DNA of 64,000 bases from Ascoidea tarda (nom. inval.) (Eukaryota > Ascomycota > Saccharomycetes > Ascoideales > Ascoideaceae), in the NCBI GenBank assembly GCA_030560485.1, contig JAKTTS010000022.1:1-64000 (forward strand). Direction: 5' to 3'. Under the pieces are notes generated by a model that was given only the letters and a program-made list of their open reading frames with translations, was not told where the DNA came from and made no database searches. The translations under genes were made by a program, and so were the position numbers. Below are positions 1-9,347 of this stretch, piece by piece (the first letter of the stretch is position 1; every line of letters begins with the position of its first letter).

Positions 1-140
1 TGTTGCATAATACCAGTTTTGTGGTACTGAACTGAATCAGGTTTCGAGCAAAAAAGCTGAAGTGTTTAAAAAGTAGTAACGAAATTGCTGCTTCAGCAAG
101 ACCTTTTGTGTTATGCTGTAATAACAGTGAAACCGATGAG

Positions 141-1376
141 ATGCCTGATTTAACTCCTCTTTTTTTCAATTGCATTAGAATATTTGACGAGGAAAATTTG
201 AAAGAGCCTCTGGCGCTTAAAACAATTAAAGAAAACTCCATTTCTATTGAAAAGAGAAATTCCTGTTTCATCATCAATGACGATTTTAACAAAGAGTGCA
301 CAGATTTGTCAAATAAATTGAATGGTTTGACTTCGTTGATAAGAGAATTGAGGCCAAGCTACTTGCTATCTTCTAGATACAATGATGATGATTTCTTATC
401 ATCTTATGGTGGAAACAACGACGAAAGCGATAGTGAAAATGACAGCCAAAATGAGGAAAAAGATATGACAGAAGCTCAGAAAGATGAATTTGATTCTGAA
501 TGCTTTATGATGATAAGGAATTACACATTTTTGCTAGCTCAAATTGAAAAATACGAAAAGACGAGGGCTGAAAGAAGAATCATTTCAATAAAGAAAACTA
601 AAAAAATAGTAACTTCAAGCCAGTTACAAACGATTAACCTTGACCAGGAAAATTCTATATTTTCCAAACTAAAGTCAACAGTGGGTAATATAAGTAGTGT
701 TGTGAATTCTGTTTCCAATAAAGATTCATTGGAATTGTTCACTGACGACATTTCAAAACATCGTTCCAAGATTTTATTATATCTAAAGGAAGAATTGGAA
801 TATTTATCCAGTACATTTCAGGAAATGCAAATGATAAGATTGAATACGAAAAAAGATATAAGGATGAACGATCTAAGCAATATCACAATAAGTGATGTTT
901 CAAACATATCTATTGATTCAAAAATGAAAGATAATAACAACTTTGACATACAAAACGATGCAAACACCGTTTCATTAGAGGAAGAATACGAAAAAAAACA
1001 ACTAGTTAATGAAAATTACAAAACTTATGAAATGGCAATGCAAAAATTAACTTTACAACAGAAAAATGATCTTGCAGAGCAAAGTTCTTTTTTGTTGAAA
1101 AATAAGTCAGAAGAGCTCACTAAAATTAAAAATTTGGAAAAATCTTTGATTGATATAATGAACATATCAAAAGAAATATCTGTCAATCTAACTACTCAGT
1201 CTGAACAAATTGAAAACTTGATTGAAGTTCAAGAATTAAACGAATTAGATGTTTTGAAAGGAAATAAAAATTTGGTAAGTAGCAAGAAAAAAAGCAGAAG
1301 AAGTGCTAAAATTATCATTTGGACTTCCATCTTTTTAGGATGTTTTATTATAGTCTATGATTTTGTTATTTGGTGA
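141..1376 (+). CDS. UFE1: Ufe1-like ER t-SNARE (syntaxin 18 family)
   Basis: Syntaxin-18-type Qa-SNARE of the endoplasmic reticulum, which accepts Golgi-to-ER retrograde vesicles and takes part in ER membrane fusion. The predicted protein has 411 residues. It opens MPDLTPLF, like the MSDLTPIF start of S. cerevisiae Ufe1, and shares the block AQKDEFDSEC (AEKDEFDMEC in Ufe1). A Gln-rich SNARE helix (LTTQSEQIENL) precedes a basic stretch and one C-terminal membrane anchor at about residues 388-408, so it is tail-anchored. I chose the ATG at 141 because the reading frame upstream has only non-ATG starts and the family similarity begins here. It is somewhat longer than the 346-aa S. cerevisiae protein, owing to acidic and Asn-rich inserts. 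It converges on HBS1/SKI7, whose stop lies about 135 bases away. Confidence 0.93.
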   Translation: MPDLTPLFFNCIRIFDEENLKEPLALKTIKENSISIEKRNSCFIINDDFNKECTDLSNKLNGLTSLIRELRPSYLLSSRYNDDDFLSSYGGNNDESDSENDSQNEEKDMTEAQKDEFDSECFMMIRNYTFLLAQIEKYEKTRAERRIISIKKTKKIVTSSQLQTINLDQENSIFSKLKSTVGNISSVVNSVSNKDSLELFTDDISKHRSKILLYLKEELEYLSSTFQEMQMIRLNTKKDIRMNDLSNITISDVSNISIDSKMKDNNNFDIQNDANTVSLEEEYEKKQLVNENYKTYEMAMQKLTLQQKNDLAEQSSFLLKNKSEELTKIKNLEKSLIDIMNISKEISVNLTTQSEQIENLIEVQELNELDVLKGNKNLVSSKKKSRRSAKIIIWTSIFLGCFIIVYDFVIW

Positions 1377-1511
1377 TAAATCAAAACAATTAGAAAGATT
1401 GTACAGAAACTACATAAATATCTTCTATTTAATAATTTATTTACGAAAAATTATTTTATGCTTTATAATATAGTTGATTTCAATTTAAATACATAAAAGA
1501 CCAATAGTTTT

Positions 1512-4500
1512 TTAAAATAAGAACTTTTCAACTAAACCAACACCAATAATATAACCCTTTTGTATCAATACTAATCTTCCTAATTTATGGTTATCGGCAA
1601 ACTTCATTAAAGATAATTCTCTATCTCCTTCCACTTTAACGATAACCACTGCATTTTGGCCAGAAACTAAATGAAGAACATTCTTTTTCTTTTGAGCTCC
1701 AGATATTTCTTTGATCTTTTCAATAGAAGCAGGAACTGAGGCTGATCCCCTAAATAACATAAATGAAGCACCAACTAGTAATGGCTTATTCTCAAGATTA
1801 TATAATTTCAATTTCATTTTGAATTTTTTAACAGCAGAAACAGTCAAAGGTTTATTTTTCTGAACTCTGTTAATACCTTTTTTGTCAATTTTAGTAATTA
1901 AATCACCAGGCTTGATAACATCGGTTAGTGTTTGACTGGATAAAATTACTTTCAATTCCTTATGTTTAATCAGTAAAGTAATATTGTTATCGTTTTTAAT
2001 AACAAACTCTTTTTCTTCAACCTTACTTGATCCATCTGGCTGAACAATCCAAGACTTGATCGAGTTTATTCTTAAACAAAAATTGGAAGGTTGAACCAAA
2101 ATACTTTCACCAATTTGAATACATCCGCTCATTACTTTACCAGTTAAGTTAATTTCATCGCCATGTTTGCTTGTATCGATATCGTTAATAGCGAAAGCAA
2201 ATGCCTCCTTCGTTAAATCTAAAGAAACAAAATGATTGTTCAAAACTACAGCTTCATTTTCTAATGCTTCAACCAATGTAGGTTCATTTTTGGGATACCA
2301 CTTTAACAATGACCTGTTTGTAGATTTTTTGAAAACATTATCACCATTTAAACCACTTACAGGAATAAAAGTAATGTTTTGTTTTTCATAACCTGCTTTG
2401 TCAATGAAAAATTCAAGCAATTGATCCTTGATATCATTAAATCTGTGTTGATCAAAATCAACGGTGTCTAGTTTATTAACTGCCACAATTAACCTGATGA
2501 TTCCAAGATTTCTAGCTAAAACAGTATGATCTCTAGTTTGACCATCAAAAGTGAAACCACTTTCAAAAGCACCAGTTGAAGCATCGATCATTAAAACGGC
2601 GACATCTGCTTGTGAGGTACCATTAATCATATTTGGAATAAAGTCTTTATGACCTGGAGCATCGATCATGACAAAATTAGTGTCAGCAGTTCGGAAATTT
2701 GAGGTTCCATAATCAATGGTAACACCTCTTTTTCTTTCATCTGTGTTTTGATCCATTATCCAGGCTAAGGCGAATGAGCCTTTACCAATAGCACTGCTTT
2801 CTTTAGTTAATCTATAGAGTAACTTTTGATCAACATATCCCATATCATATAGTAGTCTTCCCATTAAAGTTGATTTTCCAGCATCAATATGACCAATAAC
2901 AGCAAAGGTCAAAGTTTTCTTTAAATTTTCCAGTTTAATCACTTGGGATAAATCAAGCTTTTTGTAAGGTTTTGTTGTTTTAAATGATGTTTTAAGGTTG
3001 GTTGTGGGAGAGGTTATTACTGAATTTTTAAATCCCTTAATAACAATTTTCTCAGTTTGATTTTCAATTTGTTTTCCAATTTGATTTTCTTCAGAATTTG
3101 AAGGCAATTGACTTTGACTTTGATTTTGATTTCGATTTTGAGAGGGGGGAATTGATTGTTCGTCTATAATGGTTGTGTTATTAGTTGTCTTTAAACTGGA
3201 GATTTTTGACACTTTTTGTGATTTTGCTTTTGAGTTTTTTTTATTTTCTAGAAATGAAATTTTGTTAGTATAATTTGGAATTGAGGATAAATCAATTGAG
3301 TTTAAATAGTTTGAATATTTAGTAAGAATTGAATTGAGGTCCGGATTTGATGTATGGTTTTTGTTTTGAATTTGTTTCAAATTAAAAATTGAATTAACAG
3401 AGGTTTTTTTTAACAAATTTGAATAGCCATGTTTATTAGTTTCACTATTATCTTCATTATTATCTTCATTGCGATTTATGTTATAAAGGGGATTATTTGC
3501 ATTATCGATTTTATTGAAATTTTGATTAAAACCAATATTCAAATTGAATACAACTTGAGGTTCAGAGCTTTGAAGATAGGAATTAAAATCTTTGAAATTC
3601 TTTAAATTATTAGGTTGTTTGTTGTTTTTAGTTATTTCGTGCTTTTTAATTGGAGAATCATTTAATTCTTTCTGGTTTATTTGAGTTTGCAATTTTCCAT
3701 TGCCGGTTTTTTGAATAATACTTGGTATTATAATTGATTTAGCAGCTGGTATTAAACTATTTTTGTTTCTGTTTCTTGCTTGTCGCAAGGAGGCGAGCTT
3801 GGATACAGTTTTTTTAGGAGCAGGCTGATTAGACAGTATGTTGTTTTTAAGTGAATTAGTTTTTATTTGAGAGAAGTCATTTGGATTATCATTAGTATTG
3901 GTATCATTAATACTAGCGTCTTTTAGAAAAGAAAGATTATCCAATATAGATATTGAATTCGAATATCTTGTTGGTCTTCTTCTGGGAGTAAGAGGTGTGG
4001 GAGACCTAGTATTGAGTGGTTTGTGTATTGTGGGTCTATTTATTACAGGTTTGATTATCGTTGTGTTATTATTAGCCAAGTCGATTTGTGGTGTTGCAGA
4101 TAGTTGTTCTTCTGGAGATCTGTTCAAGGTATTTCTCATCGGGTTATTCAAAGATCTGTTCAATGCATTCTTCTTTCTTAGTTTAGACAATGAAGATAAT
4201 TTTGAAGTGGTTGCTATTTTTATTGTTAGCAAACTTGTTGATAGTATTTTAAGAATAAAATGGTAGATTTAGAATGCAATTTCAACAATCAAAGAAAACA
4301 AAAGTTCAATTGATACTGAGGAATCTGTGTCCATATAAAAACCAGCAGATGGGCGTTATCGAATATGAGCACAATTTTCTTTGCTGTTGGTGGTGATTCA
4401 ATTTTGGAAAAATTAAACAAACAATAAGTAGGAAAAAGATGAGCATATACTTACTGCTTCGGGGGTCGATGGTGATCTGCCTGAATTTTGCTATGAGCTC

Positions 4501-4719
4501 GTCAGCAGCCTTGACAACATCTAGGTCGTGGAAATAGAGGGACTCTTCGATGTCCTGGTCTTTGTAGCCTTTGCAGTTGGTGAGCTTTCTCTTGACGAGA
4601 GGAACAAGCGATAAGAGCCTCACTTCTTCTTCTTCGGTGAGGTTGTTGGGGTCGTAGTAATCACCATCGTCTGAATAGGCGTAGTCACTCTCGTAGTCGT
4701 AGTCGATCTTCTTCACCAT
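1512..4719 (-). CDS. HBS1: HBS1/SKI7 gene, two exons, two predicted splice isoforms
   Basis: Translational GTPase of the eRF3/EF-Tu group. Hbs1 works with Dom34 to rescue stalled ribosomes; Ski7 bridges the cytoplasmic exosome and the Ski complex. Exon 1 (4719-4455) encodes an acidic Hbs1 N-terminal domain (MVKKIDYDYES to IDPRSS, 88 codons plus one base) and ends at GTAAGTATATG. The last exon carries the GTPase: GHIDAGKS (P-loop), DAPGH (G3) and NKLD (G4), then beta-barrel domains 2 and 3. Two acceptors fit exon 1 in the same phase. The proximal one at 4214 gives a 988-aa protein with a long Asn/Lys/Ser-rich Ski7-like middle. The distal one at 3248 gives a compact 666-aa protein, close to the 611 aa of S. 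cerevisiae Hbs1. One gene making both proteins by alternative splicing is known for unduplicated fungi; here the choice looks like a 3' splice-site choice. The GTPase motifs look intact, unlike S. cerevisiae Ski7. Confidence 0.93.
3248..4454 (-). other. HBS1: HBS1/SKI7 long intron (short, Hbs1-like isoform)
   Basis: Predicted alternative 1,207-nt intron using the same donor at 4454 and a distal acceptor inside the open reading frame. A perfect TACTAAC (3270-3264) is followed after about 12 bases by TTTCTAG ending at 3248. The exon then begins AA AAT AAA, which joins the single A of exon 1 and stays in the GTPase frame. The product is 666 aa, with the N-terminal Hbs1 domain linked directly to the GTPase by a short basic linker. 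Confidence 0.72.
4214..4454 (-). other. HBS1: HBS1/SKI7 short intron (long, Ski7-like isoform)
   Basis: Predicted 241-nt intron. On the minus strand the donor is GCA|GTAAGTATATG, the branch site TGCTAAC (4231-4225), and the acceptor AATAAAAATAG ending at 4214. Exon 1 leaves one base (A), which joins CA to continue in frame into TTSKLSSLSKL. Reading on past the donor stays open to 4306, so intron retention would give a short truncated protein. Confidence 0.82.
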
Positions 4720-4769
4720 GTCTGGGTTGTGTGTGGTTGTGTTGGGTTGCAGTTGAAGAGAAGAAAGAG

Positions 4770-4935
4770 AAGAAAATACAGCACAGAGAAGAAAGAGAAG
4801 AAGCAGAAGAGGCAAAAAATTGATTACATAACCCAAAACCACAGCTTTGGTTCGACTTTTTTCTTCTTCTCCTTCTATTCCTTCTCCTTCTCTTTCTTCT
4901 CTTTCTTCTCTTTCTTCTCTGTGCTGTATTTTCTT
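4770..4935. repeat. Perfect 33-bp inverted repeat in a divergent promoter
   Basis: The left arm, 4770-4802, is purine-rich and contains AATACAGCACAGAG. The right arm, 4903-4935, is its exact reverse complement, containing CTCTGTGCTGTATT. The arms are separated by 100 bases and lie between HBS1/SKI7 (start 4719, leftward) and the NECAP-like gene (start 5013, rightward). Each arm is therefore in the 5' leader or core promoter of one gene, in the same orientation relative to it. The 293-base gap is otherwise pyrimidine-rich (TTC/CTT tracts), with no clear TATA box. Confidence 0.85.
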
Positions 4936-5012
4936 TGCTGTGTTCTTTTTGCTGTGTTCTTTTTGCCTGTTCTATATTGTGTTATATTCCTCTGCTGTTC
5001 CATATTCCCAAC

Positions 5013-5861
5013 ATGTCCAAGCTCTTCTCCATCGACGAGCTCATTGCTTCAGACCAGTCTCTTTCCAGCGACGATTTCTACTCCTCCAGCACCTGTCTCT
5101 ACAAGTCTATATCGATGGTGAAGCTCTTTCCTATCCCTCCTCCTGAGAACAATGAGTACAAGATTGCTCTGTGGAGCTTGGGGAACCCTCTATGGCAGGG
5201 CTTTGTCACCATTAACGAGGTGGAGGTCATGATCAACCCCAGCAAGTACGACTACTGCCAACCATTGTTGAGTCCCAACCAACTCTACAAGATGATGTTT
5301 AAATTCGAGAAAAATGGCTTTGTTTTCACTGAGTGCAGTTACATTTCTCAATTGGATTTCACGTCAGTCAACCTCATAAGCACAAGATTCAACAGATTTT
5401 ACGTGATAGTGTCTGAAGTAAAGAAGAAAAGAGTTGCTTTGGGTTTGAAATTTGACAATAGAGACGATCTCAATGAGTTCAATTCTGTGGTGTTGCAGTT
5501 TAAGAGAAGATTAAAGGCCTTTTCGGATGATTTAACTATGGATCCTATAATAATAGAACCTGATAGCCGAAAAGCAGAAAATGAGAGTCCAGCCTCAGAT
5601 CAAGATTCCTCTCCTGTTTCTTCTCCAAAAACTGATACAGATATGGATATGGAATATGATCAAAATGATCAAAATGCAGACCAAAATAAAGATAACAGTT
5701 ATCTGCGTGGTTATGATCCGATAAATACTGATAAAACCAAGACCAATGTTGTAAATCACAACGACGACGACGATGATGACGACGACGAAGATGATGATGA
5801 TGATGATGATGATTTTGGTGATTTTGTGTCTGGTTTCGATAAAATCGAAATATCTTCTTAA
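5013..5861 (+). CDS. NECAP-like endocytic adaptor protein (PHear fold)
   Basis: Predicted 282-aa protein. Residues about 28-170 resemble the NECAP (DUF1681) PH-like ear-binding domain: IPPPE near the start, then ALWSLGNPLWQGFVTI (the W-x-L-x-x-P-x-W-x-G core), then STRFNRFYVIV, then ALGLKFDNRDDLNEFN. NECAP proteins bind the AP-2 clathrin adaptor and help clathrin-coated vesicle formation. The tail is low-complexity, with a run of about 17 Asp/Glu followed by FGDFVSGF, an aromatic acidic motif of the kind bound by adaptor ears. I chose the ATG at 5013 (MSKLFSIDEL); the frame is open further upstream but encodes only Cys/Leu/Phe-rich nonsense from the pyrimidine tract. The gene is divergent from HBS1/SKI7. 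Confidence 0.8.
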   Translation: MSKLFSIDELIASDQSLSSDDFYSSSTCLYKSISMVKLFPIPPPENNEYKIALWSLGNPLWQGFVTINEVEVMINPSKYDYCQPLLSPNQLYKMMFKFEKNGFVFTECSYISQLDFTSVNLISTRFNRFYVIVSEVKKKRVALGLKFDNRDDLNEFNSVVLQFKRRLKAFSDDLTMDPIIIEPDSRKAENESPASDQDSSPVSSPKTDTDMDMEYDQNDQNADQNKDNSYLRGYDPINTDKTKTNVVNHNDDDDDDDDEDDDDDDDDFGDFVSGFDKIEISS

Positions 5862-6045
5862 AATTTTATCAGATAGTCTTGCACCTTCCTTTGGATCATT
5901 ATTCATTACTGTTGTTTATTACTCTGTTTATTCAATTACAATTTCTTTATAGAAGCTATCAATATAGATAAATAAAACAAACCATAAAACTAATTTTCCC
6001 AAGGAAAAAGCTACTCTTTCACCAAACCTGTTTCTTTTGCACAAA

Positions 6046-6591
6046 TTATTCTTGATTAGCTAGTGTTGTTTGCACTTTTTCATCAAAACTACCATATTCA
6101 ACACTTTCTATAGTATCAACTGTATAGATAGGAGTGAAAACACTATCTTCCCCCAAAACCTTGTCTTCAAGTGTAATGCTACGAGTTATAAACTCTTCAC
6201 CACCAACACTGCTCTCGCTTTTTGTATTGCCTCCCTTTGGAACATCATATAACCCCAAAAACCCATCAGTAGCTTCTGCATTCCCACTATCGTAAAGCAC
6301 CACAACAACTGCAGCAATAGCAAAGAAAAAAATCAAAAAATGCCCCATAAGATAAAGAGGATTAGGTATGCTGCCATCAGGAATATTGAAGTTATGAGGA
6401 TGCTGATATTTCTGGTGTTGGTGTTGCAAATTGTTTAAATCCAAACTTCTTAACACATCAACAGGAATTCTTATTTCCTTTGCGTTCTCGCTGGTTTGTT
6501 CCTGGGTTTTTTCACTTTCTTTTGTAATATCTTCCTTCAAGGGCTCAGAAGCAGGTCCTCCAACCTCTTTTTTGTTCTCTGTTTTACTCAT
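6046..6591 (-). CDS. Unrecognised single-pass membrane protein
   Basis: Predicted 181-aa protein that I do not recognise. Residues 1-40 are hydrophilic and Glu/Lys/Thr-rich. A His/Gln-rich patch lies at about 55-67. One strong membrane span lies at about 79-100 (FLIFFFAIAAVVVVL), and a roughly 80-residue acidic tail follows. There is no N-terminal signal peptide, so the orientation is uncertain; it could sit in the ER, outer mitochondrial or peroxisomal membrane. The start at 6591 (MSKTENKK) is preferred, because the upstream in-frame region is Leu/Phe/Tyr-rich and looks untranslated. It converges on the NECAP-like gene. Coding-like codon use and a stable hydrophobic segment support a real gene, but orthologues would be needed to be sure. 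Confidence 0.65.
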   Translation of the reverse strand: MSKTENKKEVGGPASEPLKEDITKESEKTQEQTSENAKEIRIPVDVLRSLDLNNLQHQHQKYQHPHNFNIPDGSIPNPLYLMGHFLIFFFAIAAVVVVLYDSGNAEATDGFLGLYDVPKGGNTKSESSVGGEEFITRSITLEDKVLGEDSVFTPIYTVDTIESVEYGSFDEKVQTTLANQE

Positions 6592-6932
6592 TGTATAATG
6601 TCTGATATAATATAGTATATTATCTTTTTCTAGTTGATAAAAAAATAATGGAAAAAGATGAAAATTCAAATCAAAAGCGAGATTTGAGCTCTTTTAAATA
6701 AACTTCCTCCAGTTCCTCTTTACCCCATTTTCCAAAAAAAATTGATGGAAGTCTGGAAGAAAATCAAAAAGGAAAGTTTGAAATTCAACGTTATTTTTGA
6801 GCCTACAAATCCAGTCAATTTTAGTGCCAGTTTATATCAACTTTTTTTAACATGAAAATATATATCAAAATAAACAAAACAAAATTATAAAAATTAATTA
6901 TCAAGCAATCTGCATCTAATTCACCCTTTCTT
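6592..6932. other. Intergenic spacer, orphan gene promoter and VPS5 3' end
   Basis: About 340 AT-rich bases holding the upstream region of the orphan membrane-protein gene and the 3' flank of VPS5, both on the minus strand. I see no gene and no clear regulatory site here. Confidence 0.5.
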
Positions 6933-9347
6933 TCATTTGCTTTCAGATATTCTAATATTATTCTGCTCACTTTCGTCCTTCCCCAAATTGTACCTCTCGT
7001 AAAAAGTCTCCCACATTTCAATACATTGTTTCTGGTTTTCTACTAAGCTTTCCAAATACGTTTCGACAGAGTTTCGGAAATCCTCGATCTTTTCAACTTC
7101 AAACCTTTCCATCTCTTTCTTAATTGTATTTGAAATGTCTTCAAACTTTATCTTCAAATTAGCCTTTTTATTTTCAACAATTGACAACTCATTTTTAAGA
7201 CTATTGATCTTATCAATTTGGTTTCGATGGCTTTTATAAAATTTATCTAATGTTAATTGTTTTTTATTGACTTCACTTTCGACATTTCCAACAAGTTGTA
7301 ACATTTTCACTCTTTGTTGGAATGCTTGTCTAATCGATCCAATTAATCGAACATACTCATCCAATACACTTCCTAAAGTCAACATGTCTTGCAAACAATT
7401 TCTTTCCAAAAGTTCTTTAATTCTTAACTCAATCTTTGAAAATTCTAAAATCAATTCACTAGTTTTTTTATTAATTTCCAAATCCGATAAAATTGATAGA
7501 GTTATTGAAAACTCTTCTGTAACAGATGTCAACTCTTTCTTTTGTTGAATGACATTTTCTAATACTTTGTAAAAGTATTTTAGGTTATTATCCAAAGTTT
7601 CAATGTAAATCTTGATATCTTTAAAATATTCATCAGGTTCAACAATCTTTGGTTGGTTACTAAATGCCTTTTCAAGAGCTCCACCTAATCCAAATGCACC
7701 CATAAACCCACTACTTTTACTTGAGCTATTCCCGTTTGTATTATTACTGTTGCTACTTGAAGAATTGGAATCTATTGAATAGCTAACATCATCTGTCGCA
7801 GAAGATGCACCTGAGCCAGTCGCTCTTTCTCTTTCTTTTGAATCTTGACTAAATTTTTCACTTTGTAAAAACATTATAAAATCTTCGTCATTTTGTAAAA
7901 TGGGATTAAGAGAAATTTTTATCAACATTTTTTCCAATGATGATCTTCTATTTTCAACAAAATTTTCATTGAATCTACCCATTGCCTGTTTGGATGGTGG
8001 AGGAGGAATTATCATTCCTGGATGATTTGATTGTAACTGATGATAAATCCATCTAAAATCCCTATATCTCCTTGAAACAATGGTTTCATTATTCTGAAAA
8101 TTCTTATTTTTATTTTTATTTAGATTATCAATAAATATTTTAGAATCAGTTTTAGTTTTAACAGAATAAACTATATGAGCATTAGTCAAATCTCCAACTT
8201 TTAGTGGATCACCAACTAATATGTCATATTTATTTAAGGGAATTTCAGGTTTTTTATTCTTATCGAGATTAATATTATTTAGATCATCACTTTCATCACT
8301 TAGTGATGGGTTAGCCGAATTTATATCCAAATTTTTGAAATATGCTCCAATTTTAGAATTTATTGTAGTTATAGATGCCAAAGAATCAGGAACATCATGA
8401 GGATAACCCAAAATATCAGATGTTCTTGAGCTTATATCAAATAACGGAGCATCAATTGATTTTATCAAGAGTTGAGCAGGAGATTGATGTTTAATTATGG
8501 AATGAGTAACCTTTGGAGGTTCAATATTAGCTAATCTCGCACTTAGAGGATCTGAATCTCTTCTTTTTATACTATTACTATTACTATTGATATTGATATT
8601 GATATTGTTATCATTATTGTTATCATCACCGCTATCAATATAACTGTTAGCATGGTTTTCCTTGTTGTTCGATTCTACAAGTCCATCCAAGTTGGAAATG
8701 CTTTGACGACGATGACGACGAGGTCTTTTAGCCTTGTACATTTTAATTGGGGTATTGATTGATTTTGACTGATTTACTAATTCATTGTTGTCAAGTTTAT
8801 CAATTGGGTTACCATCAATTACTTGTTCGTTGGAATCATTAAATAAAGCATCATTTTTGTTTATTCCGGATGGCTGAAATTGAGGGTTTTTAGGTATCAA
8901 AGTGTCATTATCGCGAACATCATCAGTGAGTGAAAAAAATAAATCTTTCTTGTCATTTTCCTGATTATTATTCTCGTTTTCATCGAAATGACTATTGTCG
9001 TTATTGATATTATCATTCGATACTGTAGAAGAATCGAGTAGTGGTACCTCCGATAAGTGAGTTTCAGACAACCTTTTGCCTAATGAAGTTGTGTCATTGA
9101 GATTGTCGTTGCTAACGTGAAGGTTTTCTCTATGGTCATGATCAGAAAAAGGTTTATCGCTATGAATAATAGAATCGTAAAGACTCTTTTGTGAATCGAC
9201 AGTGGACTGAGCATCAATCTGTTTCTTGGTGTCCATCTGAGAAAAAGGATTATCAGTTGGGTCTACTGGATGATCGTAGGGAGACGTAAAGGAATCATCG
9301 TCAAATATATTGGTGGATTCCCAATGGGAGGAGGTGAGATCTTCCAT
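6933..9347 (-). CDS. VPS5: Vps5-like retromer sorting nexin (PX-BAR)
   Basis: Predicted 804-aa sorting nexin of the SNX1/Vps5 type. It forms the membrane-bending half of retromer with Vps17 and recycles cargo from endosomes to the Golgi. The first 370 residues are disordered and rich in Asn, Asp and Ser, with a basic patch KRPRRHRR. A PX domain lies at about 374-497 and shows the phosphoinositide-binding elements RRYRDFRWIY and the proline-rich IIPPPPSKQA. A BAR domain of long amphipathic helices covers about 570-795. I chose the ATG at 9347 (MEDLTSSH); the frame upstream is a hydrophobic run not expected in Vps5. S. cerevisiae Vps5 is 675 aa; the extra length is in the N-terminal tail and Asn/Ser linkers. 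Confidence 0.93.
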   Translation of the reverse strand: MEDLTSSHWESTNIFDDDSFTSPYDHPVDPTDNPFSQMDTKKQIDAQSTVDSQKSLYDSIIHSDKPFSDHDHRENLHVSNDNLNDTTSLGKRLSETHLSEVPLLDSSTVSNDNINNDNSHFDENENNNQENDKKDLFFSLTDDVRDNDTLIPKNPQFQPSGINKNDALFNDSNEQVIDGNPIDKLDNNELVNQSKSINTPIKMYKAKRPRRHRRQSISNLDGLVESNNKENHANSYIDSGDDNNNDNNINININSNSNSIKRRDSDPLSARLANIEPPKVTHSIIKHQSPAQLLIKSIDAPLFDISSRTSDILGYPHDVPDSLASITTINSKIGAYFKNLDINSANPSLSDESDDLNNINLDKNKKPEIPLNKYDILVGDPLKVGDLTNAHIVYSVKTKTDSKIFIDNLNKNKNKNFQNNETIVSRRYRDFRWIYHQLQSNHPGMIIPPPPSKQAMGRFNENFVENRRSSLEKMLIKISLNPILQNDEDFIMFLQSEKFSQDSKERERATGSGASSATDDVSYSIDSNSSSSNSNNTNGNSSSKSSGFMGAFGLGGALEKAFSNQPKIVEPDEYFKDIKIYIETLDNNLKYFYKVLENVIQQKKELTSVTEEFSITLSILSDLEINKKTSELILEFSKIELRIKELLERNCLQDMLTLGSVLDEYVRLIGSIRQAFQQRVKMLQLVGNVESEVNKKQLTLDKFYKSHRNQIDKINSLKNELSIVENKKANLKIKFEDISNTIKKEMERFEVEKIEDFRNSVETYLESLVENQKQCIEMWETFYERYNLGKDESEQNNIRISESK

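Noticed and set aside
108-140. Upstream extension of UFE1
   Set aside because: It begins with GTG, not ATG; similarity to Ufe1 begins at the ATG at 141.
1512-4232. Treating the GTPase reading frame as a single-exon gene of 906 codons
   Set aside because: The frame has no good ATG at its start, and an in-phase acceptor with branch site links it to the Hbs1 N-terminal exon at 4719-4455.
4729-5146. Ser/Phe-rich open frames between HBS1/SKI7 and the NECAP-like gene
   Set aside because: They are translations of the pyrimidine-tract promoter and overlap the real starts in other phases.
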